Shown here: positions 54,596 to 62,327 of the stretch, one piece after another | Numbering within the stretch: the stretch's first letter is position 1 | How the letters are laid out: each line of letters opens with the position of its first letter | Source of the DNA: Labilithrix sp. | GTDB lineage: Bacteria; Myxococcota_A; Polyangia; Polyangiales; Polyangiaceae | NCBI GenBank assembly: GCA_019637155.1 | Contig: JAHBWE010000010.1 | Span: 186,001 to 250,000, forward strand | DNA length: 64,000 bases | Reading direction: 5' to 3' | Notes under the pieces: generated by a model | The model's input: only the letters and a program-made list of their open reading frames with translations | The model's database searches: none | What the model was told of the DNA's origin: nothing | Position numbers and translations under genes: made by a program

Positions 54596-55162
54596 GGGAT
54601 TGCACAACCAAGGTTGTGCAAATGCGGCGGAGCACCAGCGGCGCGGGACCGGATGCACGCGGCATCGCCGTGCGGACCGTTGCGGCTGCGGTGTCGAAGT
54701 GGGCTGTCCGTCGCAGCTGCGGGGCTGACGTCGGCGTCCGGCCGTTGCGGCTGCCCGGGCCGTCCGGCCGGCCGTCGCGGCTGAGGGGCCGGCCGTCCGT
54801 CGCGGCCGCGGGGGGTCCGTCCGTCGGTCGTAGGCTACAGAGCCGTCCGGCCGTCCGTTGCGGCTGAGGGGCCGACTTCGGCCGTCATGGCTGCCGGCCG
54901 AAGTCGGGCGTCGGGTCGTCATGGCCGGGCCGAAGTCGGGTCGTCATGGCCGGGCCGAAGTCGGGTCGTCATGGCCGGGCCGAAGTCGGGCCGTCGTGGC
55001 TGCCGGCCGAAGTCGGGCCGTCGTGGCCGGGCCGAAGTCGGGCCGTCGTGGCTGCCGGCCGAAGTCGGCCGTCGTGGTTGCCGGGCCGAAGTCGGCCGTC
55101 GCGCCAAGTCGGGCCGAAGTCGGCCGTCGCGCCAAGTCGGGCCGTTGCTGCCGAGTCGGGGT
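54596..55162. repeat. intergenic minisatellite-like tract
   Basis: About 570 bp between two convergent genes. From about 54700 it is made of degenerate units, first CCGTCCGGCCGTTGCGGCTG-like, then (54931 to about 55140) near-perfect 25-27 bp units of the form CGAAGTCGGGTCGTCATGGC plus a short CGGGC spacer. Each unit contains the near-palindrome GGCCGAAGTCGGCC. No unique spacers, so not CRISPR. No coding evidence. Confidence 0.8.
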
Positions 55163-55951
55163 TCAGTAGCCGTCGCTGCTGCCGCCGCCGCCGAAGCGGC
55201 CGCCGCCGCCTCCGTAGCCGGAGCCGCCGCCTCCGCCGCCGCTCGAGCCACCACCTCCGCCACCGCGGCCGAAGAAGAGGAGCCAGAAAAGGAGGGAACG
55301 GAACGTCGGGGAGTAGATCGCGAGGGCGATGATGCCGATGAGGGCGACGATCCACGCGCCCATCTTCGCGAGATCGGCGGGCGTGGCCTCCTCGATGGCG
55401 CTCTTGCCCTTGCCCTCGTGCGCCGGGGCGCGGCCTGGCTCGCTCTTTCCGCCGGGCGTGCCTTCGACGAGCGCCTTCAAGATCGCGTCGGTGCCGGCGT
55501 CGATCGCGTCGTACGTGCGGCCCTCGACGAGAAGAGGGGCGATGACCTTGGTGTTGATGTGGCTCGACTCCACGTCCGTCAGCGCACCGCCGACGCCTTT
55601 GCCCGTCTCGATGCGCAGCTTCCGCTCCGCCGCGGAGTGAATGAGGAGGACGCCGTCGTCGCCCTTCGCCGAGCCGACTCCCCACGCGTTGCCGGCCGTA
55701 TAGCCGACGTCGTCGATCGTGAGGCCGTCCGGCAGGCGCGGGAGGAGAAGGACCACGACCGCGAAGCCCGTCTGTTGCCTCGCGTCGTCGAGCTTCAGGT
55801 CGAGGGCGCGCCGCTGCTCCGGCGTCAGCGCTCCCGCTTGATCGACCACGTGGCCGTTGAGCGGGGGCGGCGTCCACGGCGCGGCGCGCGCCGACGTCGC
55901 GACGAAGAAGAGCGCGAACGCAAAGAGGACTCCAAAGACGCGACGCAGCAC
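55163..55951 (-). CDS. TPM-domain membrane protein (YgcG-type)
   Basis: Protein of 262 residues. Signal peptide, then a TPM domain at about 35-150 (VDQAGALTPEQRRALDLKL; DGVLLIHSAAERKLRIETG). A membrane helix (AWIVALIGIIALAIY) at about 203-220 is followed by a second hydrophobic run and a very Gly/Ser-rich tail. This is the classic YgcG/TPM layout; such proteins are linked to membrane-protein or photosystem repair in other groups, but the bacterial role is unclear. Confidence 0.9.
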   Translation of the reverse strand: MLRRVFGVLFAFALFFVATSARAAPWTPPPLNGHVVDQAGALTPEQRRALDLKLDDARQQTGFAVVVLLLPRLPDGLTIDDVGYTAGNAWGVGSAKGDDGVLLIHSAAERKLRIETGKGVGGALTDVESSHINTKVIAPLLVEGRTYDAIDAGTDAILKALVEGTPGGKSEPGRAPAHEGKGKSAIEEATPADLAKMGAWIVALIGIIALAIYSPTFRSLLFWLLFFGRGGGGGGSSGGGGGGSGYGGGGGRFGGGGSSDGY

Positions 55952-56038
55952 CGGCGTGGAATGTAATCCGGCGAGCGCGCCACGTCACGGTGCGACGCCC
56001 TGACGTGGCGTAGCGTCGCGTCGCGAAAAGCGAGCTCG

Positions 56039-56200
56039 AGCGTGACGCGCCGGGAGCGGCTCTCGCGGGAAAGCTGGCGCGAAGGCGAAGCACGACGCCG
56101 AGCTCGAGCGGGACGCGACTTCGGGAGTGGCTCCTGCGGGAGCGTCCGGTCGCTGCGGGAGCTACTTCGGGGGTGGCTCTTGCGGGAGCGTCCAGTCGTT
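56039..56200. repeat. tandem duplication of the 3' end of the esterase gene
   Basis: ACTTCGGGGGTGGCTCTTGC (56164 onward) encodes the end of the esterase (TLPQEPPPK). A near copy, ACTTCGGGAGTGGCTCCTGC, lies 46 bp away at 56118, outside the gene, and a weaker third copy starts near 56039 (GAGCGTGACGCGCCGGGAGC). The noncoding copies show repeated local duplication. Confidence 0.65.
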
Positions 56201-59161
56201 GTGGAAGAGGCCGGCGGCGCGGATGGGGGTGGCGCCGAGCATCACCTGGCCTTGGGCGGGGGCGAGGGCCGCGTCCCATACGACGTAGTCTGGGAGGAGA
56301 TCGGGGAGGGAGCGCGCGCGGAGCATGCCCGCGACGTCGGCGCCGGCGATGACGACGACGTAGCGATCCGGACGGAGTGGGTTGGGGTGGATGAACGCCG
56401 CGCCGACCTCGCGGCCGGTGATGGTCTGGGCGCCGAGCGTGACGCCGGTCCCGTCGACGCGGATCGGGAACGAGCCGCCGAGCGCGGCGAGGACCTTGTT
56501 CGTGCGGCCGAGGAGGAAGAGCGCGCGATCGTTCGCGAGCGGCTCGCCGCGGGCGAGGAACTCGGTGTCGCTCATGACCGGGTAGTGCGTCGGGACGCCC
56601 GGCCGGTTGGCGAACGCGCGGGCGACCTCGGCGTTCGCGCGCGCCTCGTCGCCGTCGGCGTACACGAACGTGATCGGCTCGTGGAAGACGTCGCGGAGCG
56701 GGCCCGTCACGTGGCCGTGTTTGTACGGGCCCGCGTGCGTCGCGGGGCCCTTCTCCCAGGTCGCGCCGGCGCGGTGGAGGACGAGCGGCTCGTCGGCGGC
56801 GAAGGTGAGCGAGGTGCCGTCCGCGACGACCGTGATCGCGGCGCTCGCGTCGACGAGGCGCTCGTCGCGCGTGAGGGTGAGCGCCAGCGCGTTCGTCGTC
56901 GTGAGCGTGATGCGCGAGCGCGAGGCGACGCGCGCGTCGACGTCGGCCCACCCCAGCTCGCTCGCGAGCTCGTCCACCGTCACCCACGCGCTCGTGGCGT
57001 AGCGCGAGCGCATCGTGCGGAAGCGCACGCGCGCGGGGTGGCGATCGAGCCGCTGCTCGAGGAGCCACTTGATGCCCTTGAGCTCGCCGTACGTGACGCC
57101 CCAGACGTTGTGGCCGAGGTCCGGGTGCTCGTGCTTCACCGAGTATTTCAGCTTTTCGTAGCGCTCGATGAGCACGCCGCTGTTCGCCTCCGGCAGATCG
57201 CGCGTGCCGTGCACGATGTAGAGCGGCAGGTGCTCGCCGTTCTCCGCCCACAGCACGTTCGAGCGCTCCTCGAGCAGCGAGCGCTCCCAGCCGCGACGGA
57301 TGCGCGACGAGAGCTCGGGGCGGATCAGATAGCTGTGGTATCCGCAGAGCGGCGCCGCCGCCGCGAACACGTGCGGGTAGTGGAAGGGGAGGGACGCGGA
57401 GCCGATGCCGCCCATCGATGGGCCCGTCACGGTGATGCGCGTCTCGTCGATCGGGAAGGTCTTCTTCGCCCACTCCATCAAGTAGAGGACGTCGTCCTCG
57501 CCGATCTCGCGGTACATCGTGTTGCCGTGCGCGTACGGCGTGATCACGAACGCGTCGACGGGAGGGAGGGGGACCGCGTGACGGTCCTTCCACCAGGGGT
57601 CCTTCTTCTCGTCGTCCTGGCCGAAGAGCGCGCGCATCATCGAGAGCGGTGCGCTGTTCATGCCGTGGAGGCCGACGATGAGCGGGTACTTCCGCGCCGC
57701 GCCGGGCTTGTAGCTCGGCGGGACGTAGAGCCCGTACTCGCTCGGCGCGGCGTCGAACGGCGTGACGAGCGCGCGCCGCATCATGCCCGTGCGCCCGTCG
57801 TACGGGTCGAGGCCCTTCTCGAGGTTCGCGGCGATGCGGTCGACGTCCTTCGCCTCGTCGGCCTGCGCCTCGGTGTCGGCGTCGCCGCGCGCGAGGAGAC
57901 GCGCGAGGCGCTGCGCGACGAAGCGGGCCGAGTCGAGCGAGCCGGGCTGGAGCCATGGCTCCCGACCCGACACCTTCGCGAGCGCGCGATCGATGCGCGT
58001 GAGCGCTTGCTCCGTCGCCGGCCGCGCGACGAGCGAGGACTTCACGACGCGCCCGGCGACGACGCTCTCGAGCGTCACCGTCCCGCTCCACGGCTCGATC
58101 GGCGGGAGCGCGACGACGAGATCGGAGGGGCCGGTCACGCCGCCCGCCGTCACGTCGAACATCCCGTCGATCTTCGCCGCGACCGCGAGCGGGACGCCGC
58201 GCGGTGCGCCGTCCGGGTAGCGCACGGTCAGCACCGGTCGGTAGCGCGGAGGGTCGGCGTGCGAGTCGAACGCGCGATCGACGACGAGCCAGGACATCTT
58301 GTTCGCGAGCGCGCGCGCGTCGTCGCTGGTGGTGTCGGGGAGCTCGAGGTACGCGCCCGCGGGCGGTTCGAGGCGTGCGTCGACGAAGCGCGCACGGAAC
58401 GCCCACGCGCCGTCGCGCTGGTGGAGCTTCAATAAGAGATCGTGATCGCCGGCGGCGAGGTCGAGCGGGATGACGTCGGCGTCGTCGCGCAGCGGTCGCG
58501 CCTCGTCGCGCGTGTAGACGACCTTGCCGTCGACGGAGACGCGGACGCCGTCGTCGACCCCGAGGAGCAAGAAGTGCTTTCCGGCCTCCTCGACGTGAAG
58601 CCGTCCCTTCGCCCACGCGACGACGTCTTTGTTCTTCGCGCCGAGCGCGGCCTTGAGATCGACGACGCGCGCGCCCTCGCTCCCCGGATCTTGCTTGTCG
58701 CCGCCGGTGGCGACGACCTTCCATCCATAAGCCGGCGGGGTAGCGGCCTCCGCGCTCGTTGCCGCGAAGGGCCCCGCCACGATCCACGCCCCGAGCACCC
58801 CGCGCGCCGAGGGCGCGAGCTGCACCCTCGCCGGTGCGACCACCTCCGCCCGCGCCGCCCCACCACCCAGGAGAAGGAGAAAGAGGAGCCCGCGCGCCGT
58901 GAGGTGAAGGAGAAAGGGGAGGCCGCGCCCTCGCGACGCGAGGTGAAGGAGAAAGGGAAGCCCGCGCCCGCGCGCCGCGACGTGAAGGAGAAAGGGAAGC
59001 CCGCACCCTCGCGACGCGAGCCCGCGCCCTCGCGCCGCGAGCCCACGCTCGCGCGCCGCGAGCCCACGCTCGCGCGCCGCGAGCCCACGCTCACGCGCCG
59101 CGGGCCGAAGGGAGAGCTCGCGCGGAGGTGAAGCGAGGTCGGCGAGCTTTCCGCGGAGCAT
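56162..59161 (-). CDS. large secreted alpha/beta-hydrolase (prolyl-oligopeptidase/esterase-like)
   Basis: Protein of 999 residues. The hydrolase core lies at about 510-700: GLHGMNSAP, nucleophile in GPSMGGIG (near residue 580), Asp in HGTRDLPEA and His in DLGHNVWG. Before it is a sugar-binding-like region (about 120-290). The N-terminus is odd: after MLRGKLADLASPPRE come repeated ARERGLA units and then three copies of a RGRGLPFLLH unit before LLFLLLLGGGAARA, the true signal-peptide end. No other ATG, GTG or TTG lies in frame before the cleavage site, so 59161 is chosen. The gene begins 8 bp after the cupredoxin stop. Substrate unknown. Confidence 0.83.
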   Translation of the reverse strand: MLRGKLADLASPPRELSLRPAARERGLAARERGLAARERGLAARGRGLASRGCGLPFLLHVAARGRGLPFLLHLASRGRGLPFLLHLTARGLLFLLLLGGGAARAEVVAPARVQLAPSARGVLGAWIVAGPFAATSAEAATPPAYGWKVVATGGDKQDPGSEGARVVDLKAALGAKNKDVVAWAKGRLHVEEAGKHFLLLGVDDGVRVSVDGKVVYTRDEARPLRDDADVIPLDLAAGDHDLLLKLHQRDGAWAFRARFVDARLEPPAGAYLELPDTTSDDARALANKMSWLVVDRAFDSHADPPRYRPVLTVRYPDGAPRGVPLAVAAKIDGMFDVTAGGVTGPSDLVVALPPIEPWSGTVTLESVVAGRVVKSSLVARPATEQALTRIDRALAKVSGREPWLQPGSLDSARFVAQRLARLLARGDADTEAQADEAKDVDRIAANLEKGLDPYDGRTGMMRRALVTPFDAAPSEYGLYVPPSYKPGAARKYPLIVGLHGMNSAPLSMMRALFGQDDEKKDPWWKDRHAVPLPPVDAFVITPYAHGNTMYREIGEDDVLYLMEWAKKTFPIDETRITVTGPSMGGIGSASLPFHYPHVFAAAAPLCGYHSYLIRPELSSRIRRGWERSLLEERSNVLWAENGEHLPLYIVHGTRDLPEANSGVLIERYEKLKYSVKHEHPDLGHNVWGVTYGELKGIKWLLEQRLDRHPARVRFRTMRSRYATSAWVTVDELASELGWADVDARVASRSRITLTTTNALALTLTRDERLVDASAAITVVADGTSLTFAADEPLVLHRAGATWEKGPATHAGPYKHGHVTGPLRDVFHEPITFVYADGDEARANAEVARAFANRPGVPTHYPVMSDTEFLARGEPLANDRALFLLGRTNKVLAALGGSFPIRVDGTGVTLGAQTITGREVGAAFIHPNPLRPDRYVVVIAGADVAGMLRARSLPDLLPDYVVWDAALAPAQGQVMLGATPIRAAGLFHNDWTLPQEPPPK
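58900..59100 (-). repeat. minisatellite in the signal-peptide codons of the esterase
   Basis: Three units of about 39 bp (58910-59010), each coding a basic RGRGLPFLLH-type piece, preceded by at least three 21-bp units coding ARERGLA (59030-59095). The last unit runs into the real hydrophobic core. Both unit sizes are multiples of three, so the frame is kept. Confidence 0.75.
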
Positions 59162-59169
59162 GGTGAGCG

Positions 59170-59535
59170 CTACTCGACGATGACTTCGCCCTTCATGCCC
59201 ATGCTGCAGTGCGGCTCGCAGAAGTACGGGAACGTGCCGGCGACATCGAACTTGCGCTCGTAGGTGCCGCCGCCTTGCGGCGCGCCGCTGCGCGGGAACT
59301 TGTCGTCCTGGGTGCAGTTGTCGCCCGAGACGACGTTGTGCTCGCCGCCGCCCATCCACGTCCAGCGGATCGTCTGGCCGACCTTGATGCGTACCTGCGC
59401 CGGCTCGAACACGAAGCCGTTCGCGCCGCCGATCGACACGTTGACGACGTCCGCCTCCGCCGTCTGCGCCGGGTCTTCGCTGCTGCACGCGACGACGATG
59501 CCTGCGACCACGATGCCAAGAAAGAGCTGCTTCAT
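59170..59535 (-). CDS. cupredoxin (plastocyanin-like) lipoprotein
   Basis: Protein of 121 residues. Lipobox GIVVACSS. Type-1 copper ligands fit plastocyanin: His66 (GGGEHNVV), Cys106, His109 and Met114 (YFCEPHCSMGMKG). It probably carries electrons in the periplasm or binds copper. A strong ribosome-binding site AGGAGG precedes the ATG. Same strand and only 8 bp from the esterase. Confidence 0.9.
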   Translation of the reverse strand: MKQLFLGIVVAGIVVACSSEDPAQTAEADVVNVSIGGANGFVFEPAQVRIKVGQTIRWTWMGGGEHNVVSGDNCTQDDKFPRSGAPQGGGTYERKFDVAGTFPYFCEPHCSMGMKGEVIVE

Positions 59536-59549
59536 CCGAAGGGTTCCTC

Positions 59550-60020
59550 CTAATCCGTAAGCCCCTGCGCGAGGGTACGCGGCTCGTCCTTGAAGAGGAT
59601 CTCCACCTTCTTCGGATCGAGTACCCGCGTGACCACGCCGTCCCCGAATTTCTTGTGTCGAATCAAGTCCCCTTCGTTGAAGAGCTGATCGACTCGATAA
59701 GGTTTGAAGTCGTTCGCGAGCTTGCCGCTCACGGCCTGCGACCACGACTTCTCGCGATCGAGCGCCGCCTGCGCCGCCTTCGTGATCGTGGACCCGCGCG
59801 TCGAACGCGGTCCCGCAGAAGAGGAGGAGCTGCGCGTCGACGTGCTGGGCGCCTTCTCCCCCGGCGCGCGCGCCCGGTAGTTGTGATGGGAGCCGCACGT
59901 CGAGCATTCGACGCGCACGGGGACGCCGCCGACCATCGCGATGATGCGGTGGTTCAGGACCAGCTTGCACTTGGTGCACCAGCTGTCGGCCTCGCCACCC
60001 GTCTTGAGCGGTTTCGTCAT
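59550..60020 (-). CDS. zinc-ribbon protein with Tudor-like C-terminus
   Basis: Protein of 156 residues. N-terminal zinc ribbon with CTKC and CSTC. Ser/Arg-rich linker. The C-terminal part (LFNEGDLIRHKKFGDGVVT, then KKVEILFKDEPRTLA) resembles the Tudor-like C-terminal domain of PcrA/UvrD, which contacts RNA polymerase. A role in nucleic-acid or polymerase binding is inferred. Confidence 0.8.
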   Translation of the reverse strand: MTKPLKTGGEADSWCTKCKLVLNHRIIAMVGGVPVRVECSTCGSHHNYRARAPGEKAPSTSTRSSSSSAGPRSTRGSTITKAAQAALDREKSWSQAVSGKLANDFKPYRVDQLFNEGDLIRHKKFGDGVVTRVLDPKKVEILFKDEPRTLAQGLTD

Positions 60021-60044
60021 GGGGCCGGCAGCATACCCCGTGCG

Positions 60045-60602
60045 CTAGCCGTCGCGATCGCGATCTTTCCGCTTCTCGACCGTGACCTGCGTCTTCACCT
60101 CGGGCTTGGGCAGCCCCGAGACGGTCTCTTGCGGCTCCGCGTCGCCTTCGACGGCGCCGATCTCGCCCGAGGCAGAGGCTCCGGGCGGCTGGCTCTTCGT
60201 CGTCTTCTTCTTCGGCGAGCCGTCGTTCGGCGTGAAGCGGATCGTCGTGTTCACCTCGAACTGCACGGTCGTGAGGAGCTTCTGCACCTCGCCGGCGAAG
60301 TTCGTGTGCTCGAGAAAATCTCGGATCTCCTTCGCGACGACGCGGAAGAGGCCGTTCTTCGTGTCGTCGATCTGCTGCAGGAGGTAGTGGGCGACCTCCT
60401 TCGGAAGCTTGAGGCCCTTCACCATCTCGCGGAGATCGTCGGGCGCCTCTTGCGCCTTCTCCACGCCGAGCTCGACGGCACGGCGGACGATCTCCGGGAT
60501 GACGCCCTCGAGGCGGCGGCGCCGGCTCTTCTCGGAGCCCTCGGGCGGGACGCTGTCCGTGTCGTCGCGCTCTCTCGGCGGCGCTTCCGAGTCGCTCATC
60601 AT
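60045..60602 (-). CDS. hypothetical helical protein
   Basis: Protein of 185 residues with charged N-terminus, then helices (RLEGVIPEIVRRAVELGVE; LPKEVAHYLLQQIDDTKNG; LFRVVAKEIRDFLEHTNF) and a Lys/Pro-rich disordered tail. No signal peptide. I recognise no family. The start may be 60602 or the next Met at 60599. Confidence 0.75.
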   Translation of the reverse strand: MMSDSEAPPRERDDTDSVPPEGSEKSRRRRLEGVIPEIVRRAVELGVEKAQEAPDDLREMVKGLKLPKEVAHYLLQQIDDTKNGLFRVVAKEIRDFLEHTNFAGEVQKLLTTVQFEVNTTIRFTPNDGSPKKKTTKSQPPGASASGEIGAVEGDAEPQETVSGLPKPEVKTQVTVEKRKDRDRDG

Positions 60603-60646
60603 GAACGGCTCTTAGTCGTCGCGTCGAGCGACGTCAACGCGCTGCG

Positions 60647-61036
60647 TCAGGCTGCAGCTTCGGTCAGGATCCGCGTGATGCCGCGGGCCGCGTGATCGAC
60701 GTGGGTGTCGGCGTTCGGGTCGCGGCGCTTCTGCCGTGTACAGAGGAGGACGTCCTGGCCCGCGATCGACACGGTGCGGACGTCGACTTCGTGCCGCAGG
60801 GCTTCGACGCGCGAAGAGACGGTGGTGCTCAGCGACGACCACTCCCCGTCGGCGAGGAGCGGCGCGTAGGCAGCGAGCTCTTCGCAGACGGGCCACGACC
60901 CGGCGCCGGCGACGACGACCCCCGAGGGATCGGCCACGACGATCGCATCGAGGTCACCGGCGGAGCGCACGGAGCTGAGCTGGTAATGCAAAGCGACGAG
61001 CGGGTCGGAGCTGCGGCGGCGGCGGCGTTCATCCAT
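60647..61036 (-). CDS. Roadblock/LC7-like protein
   Basis: Protein of 129 residues with the pattern DLDAIVVADPSGVVVAGAGSW and later VEALRHEVDVRTVSIAGQDVLL, similar to the Roadblock/LC7-like (MglB-type) fold. Such small proteins often regulate GTPases or kinases in myxobacteria. Divergent from the FHA gene. Fold assignment is from pattern only. Confidence 0.65.
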   Translation of the reverse strand: MDERRRRRSSDPLVALHYQLSSVRSAGDLDAIVVADPSGVVVAGAGSWPVCEELAAYAPLLADGEWSSLSTTVSSRVEALRHEVDVRTVSIAGQDVLLCTRQKRRDPNADTHVDHAARGITRILTEAAA

Positions 61037-61099
61037 GGCGCGTATCAAAGTCCGGAGCGCCGGGATGGGCCAAAAAGAATGCTCACCTCCGGCGAGCGC

Positions 61100-62077
61100 A
61101 TGCGACACTCGTGGAGCGTGCAATTGGTCGTTCCGCCGGGAGGATCGTTCCGCGAGCCACGCCGCATTCCTCTCGGAGCGCGGCCGCTCACGATCGGCCG
61201 CGCGGAGAAATGCGAGATCCGCGTCGACGTCCCGGGCGTCGACGACGAGCACGCCACGATCAGCGTCGACGCGCTGATCTCGATCGGCCCCGACTGCGCG
61301 ATCGGCGACGTCCCGCTCGACGCGGGGGTGCGCCGTCTGATCATGCCCGGCGACGACATCCAGATCGGCCCCATCGTCCTCGTGGTCGAGGGCGCCCCGC
61401 GCGCGCTCCCCGGCGGCGCGCACGGACCGCGCGTCCGCGTGGTGGAGGGCCAGAGCGCGGGGAGCGAGGTCGTCCTCGCGGAGGAGAACCGCGAGTACAT
61501 CATCGGCCGCGCGAAGACGGCCGACCTCGTCTTGAAGGACCGCGAGGTCTCGCGCGAGCACCTCAAGATCGTCCGTCGCGGCCCGACGATCCTCATCCAC
61601 GATCAGGCCTCGACGCGCGGCTCGTGGCTCGGCCGCTCCGCTGTCTATCAAGGCGCCACGATCGAGTGGGAGGTCCCACGCATGCTCAAGATCGGCGCGA
61701 CGGTGCTCGCGCTCGATCTGCCGCCCGAGCTCCGGCGCGCGGCGCCGTCGGCGATCCCGAGCGCGCCGATGACCGCGCCTCCGCGATCGGCGCCCGCCGC
61801 GCAGACCTTCACCCCGTCGCCGGAGGTCCTCGCCGCCGGCCCACCCACGAACGTCGGCGTCTACCACTACGAGGCGAAGCCGCAGAACGACGGCGCGATC
61901 GTCCCCTCCACGCCAGGCGCGCTCCCCGCGACCCCGAGCTCCTCCCGCGCCCTCGAGCGCGGCGGCTGGAAAGCCAGCGGCACGAAGATCGGCAAAGGCT
62001 CCGGCCTCCTGCTCCTGCTCGTCGCCGGCGTCGCCATCCTAGGCGCCCTCTTCGTAGTCTTCTCCCTGATGGAGTAG
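61100..62077 (+). CDS. double-FHA domain membrane protein
   Basis: Protein of 325 residues. FHA 1 is degenerate (PLTIGRAEKCEIRV; DDEHATIS). FHA 2 is canonical (YIIGRAKTADLVL; SREHLKI; STRGSWLG). A Pro/Ala-rich linker follows, ending in a single C-terminal helix (LLLLLVAGVAILGALFVV). It should bind phosphothreonine peptides made by kinases such as those in this window. An alternative ATG lies at 61079. Repeat R4 begins 6 bp past the stop. Confidence 0.9.
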   Translation: MRHSWSVQLVVPPGGSFREPRRIPLGARPLTIGRAEKCEIRVDVPGVDDEHATISVDALISIGPDCAIGDVPLDAGVRRLIMPGDDIQIGPIVLVVEGAPRALPGGAHGPRVRVVEGQSAGSEVVLAEENREYIIGRAKTADLVLKDREVSREHLKIVRRGPTILIHDQASTRGSWLGRSAVYQGATIEWEVPRMLKIGATVLALDLPPELRRAAPSAIPSAPMTAPPRSAPAAQTFTPSPEVLAAGPPTNVGVYHYEAKPQNDGAIVPSTPGALPATPSSSRALERGGWKASGTKIGKGSGLLLLLVAGVAILGALFVVFSLME

Positions 62078-62082
62078 GTTAC

Positions 62083-62193
62083 TCAACGTCGGGGGCTTCG
62101 CCCCCGACACCCCCACCCCGCGACCACGGCCCTCGCGCTGCGCGCTCGGGTTTGCTTCGCAAACCGCTTTCGCGGCCGCAGTCGCGGGGCCCC
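62083..62193 (-). repeat. structured dispersed repeat, copy R4
   Basis: 111 bp, minus orientation. Along its own strand: outer stem CCCCGCGAC/GTCGCGGGG, longer than in other copies and covarying; hairpin GGTTTGC-GAA-GCAAACC; 3' hairpin GTCGGGGGC-GAA-GCCCCCGAC, a perfect 9-bp stem. Starts 5 bp after the FHA stop. Confidence 0.92.
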
Positions 62194-62218
62194 GGGTGCA
62201 TATGGCTGCGGGCGGAAC

Positions 62219-62321
62219 GGGGCCCCAGACGCGGCCGCCACAGCGGTCGCGAAGCGACCCGAGCGCGCAGCGCGAGGGCCGTATCTGGGGTGGGGTGTCG
62301 GGGCGAAGCCCCCGACGTTGA
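62219..62321 (+). repeat. structured dispersed repeat, copy R5
   Basis: 103 bp, plus orientation, facing R4 with a 25-bp spacer. Outer stem CCCCAGA/TCTGGGG; hairpin GGTCGC-GAA-GCGACC; 3' hairpin GTCGGGGC-GAA-GCCCCCGAC with one bulge. Ends 6 bp before the DUF1501 gene stop, so R4-R5 fill the convergent gap. Confidence 0.92.
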
Positions 62322-62327
62322 GCAAGA

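Noticed and set aside
54700..55160. Possible CRISPR array
   Set aside because: Units are contiguous 25-27 bp repeats without unique spacers, and no cas genes are nearby.
62083..62321. R4-R5 as the two ends of a transposon
   Set aside because: Only 25 bp separate them and there is no transposase; each copy also exists singly elsewhere.
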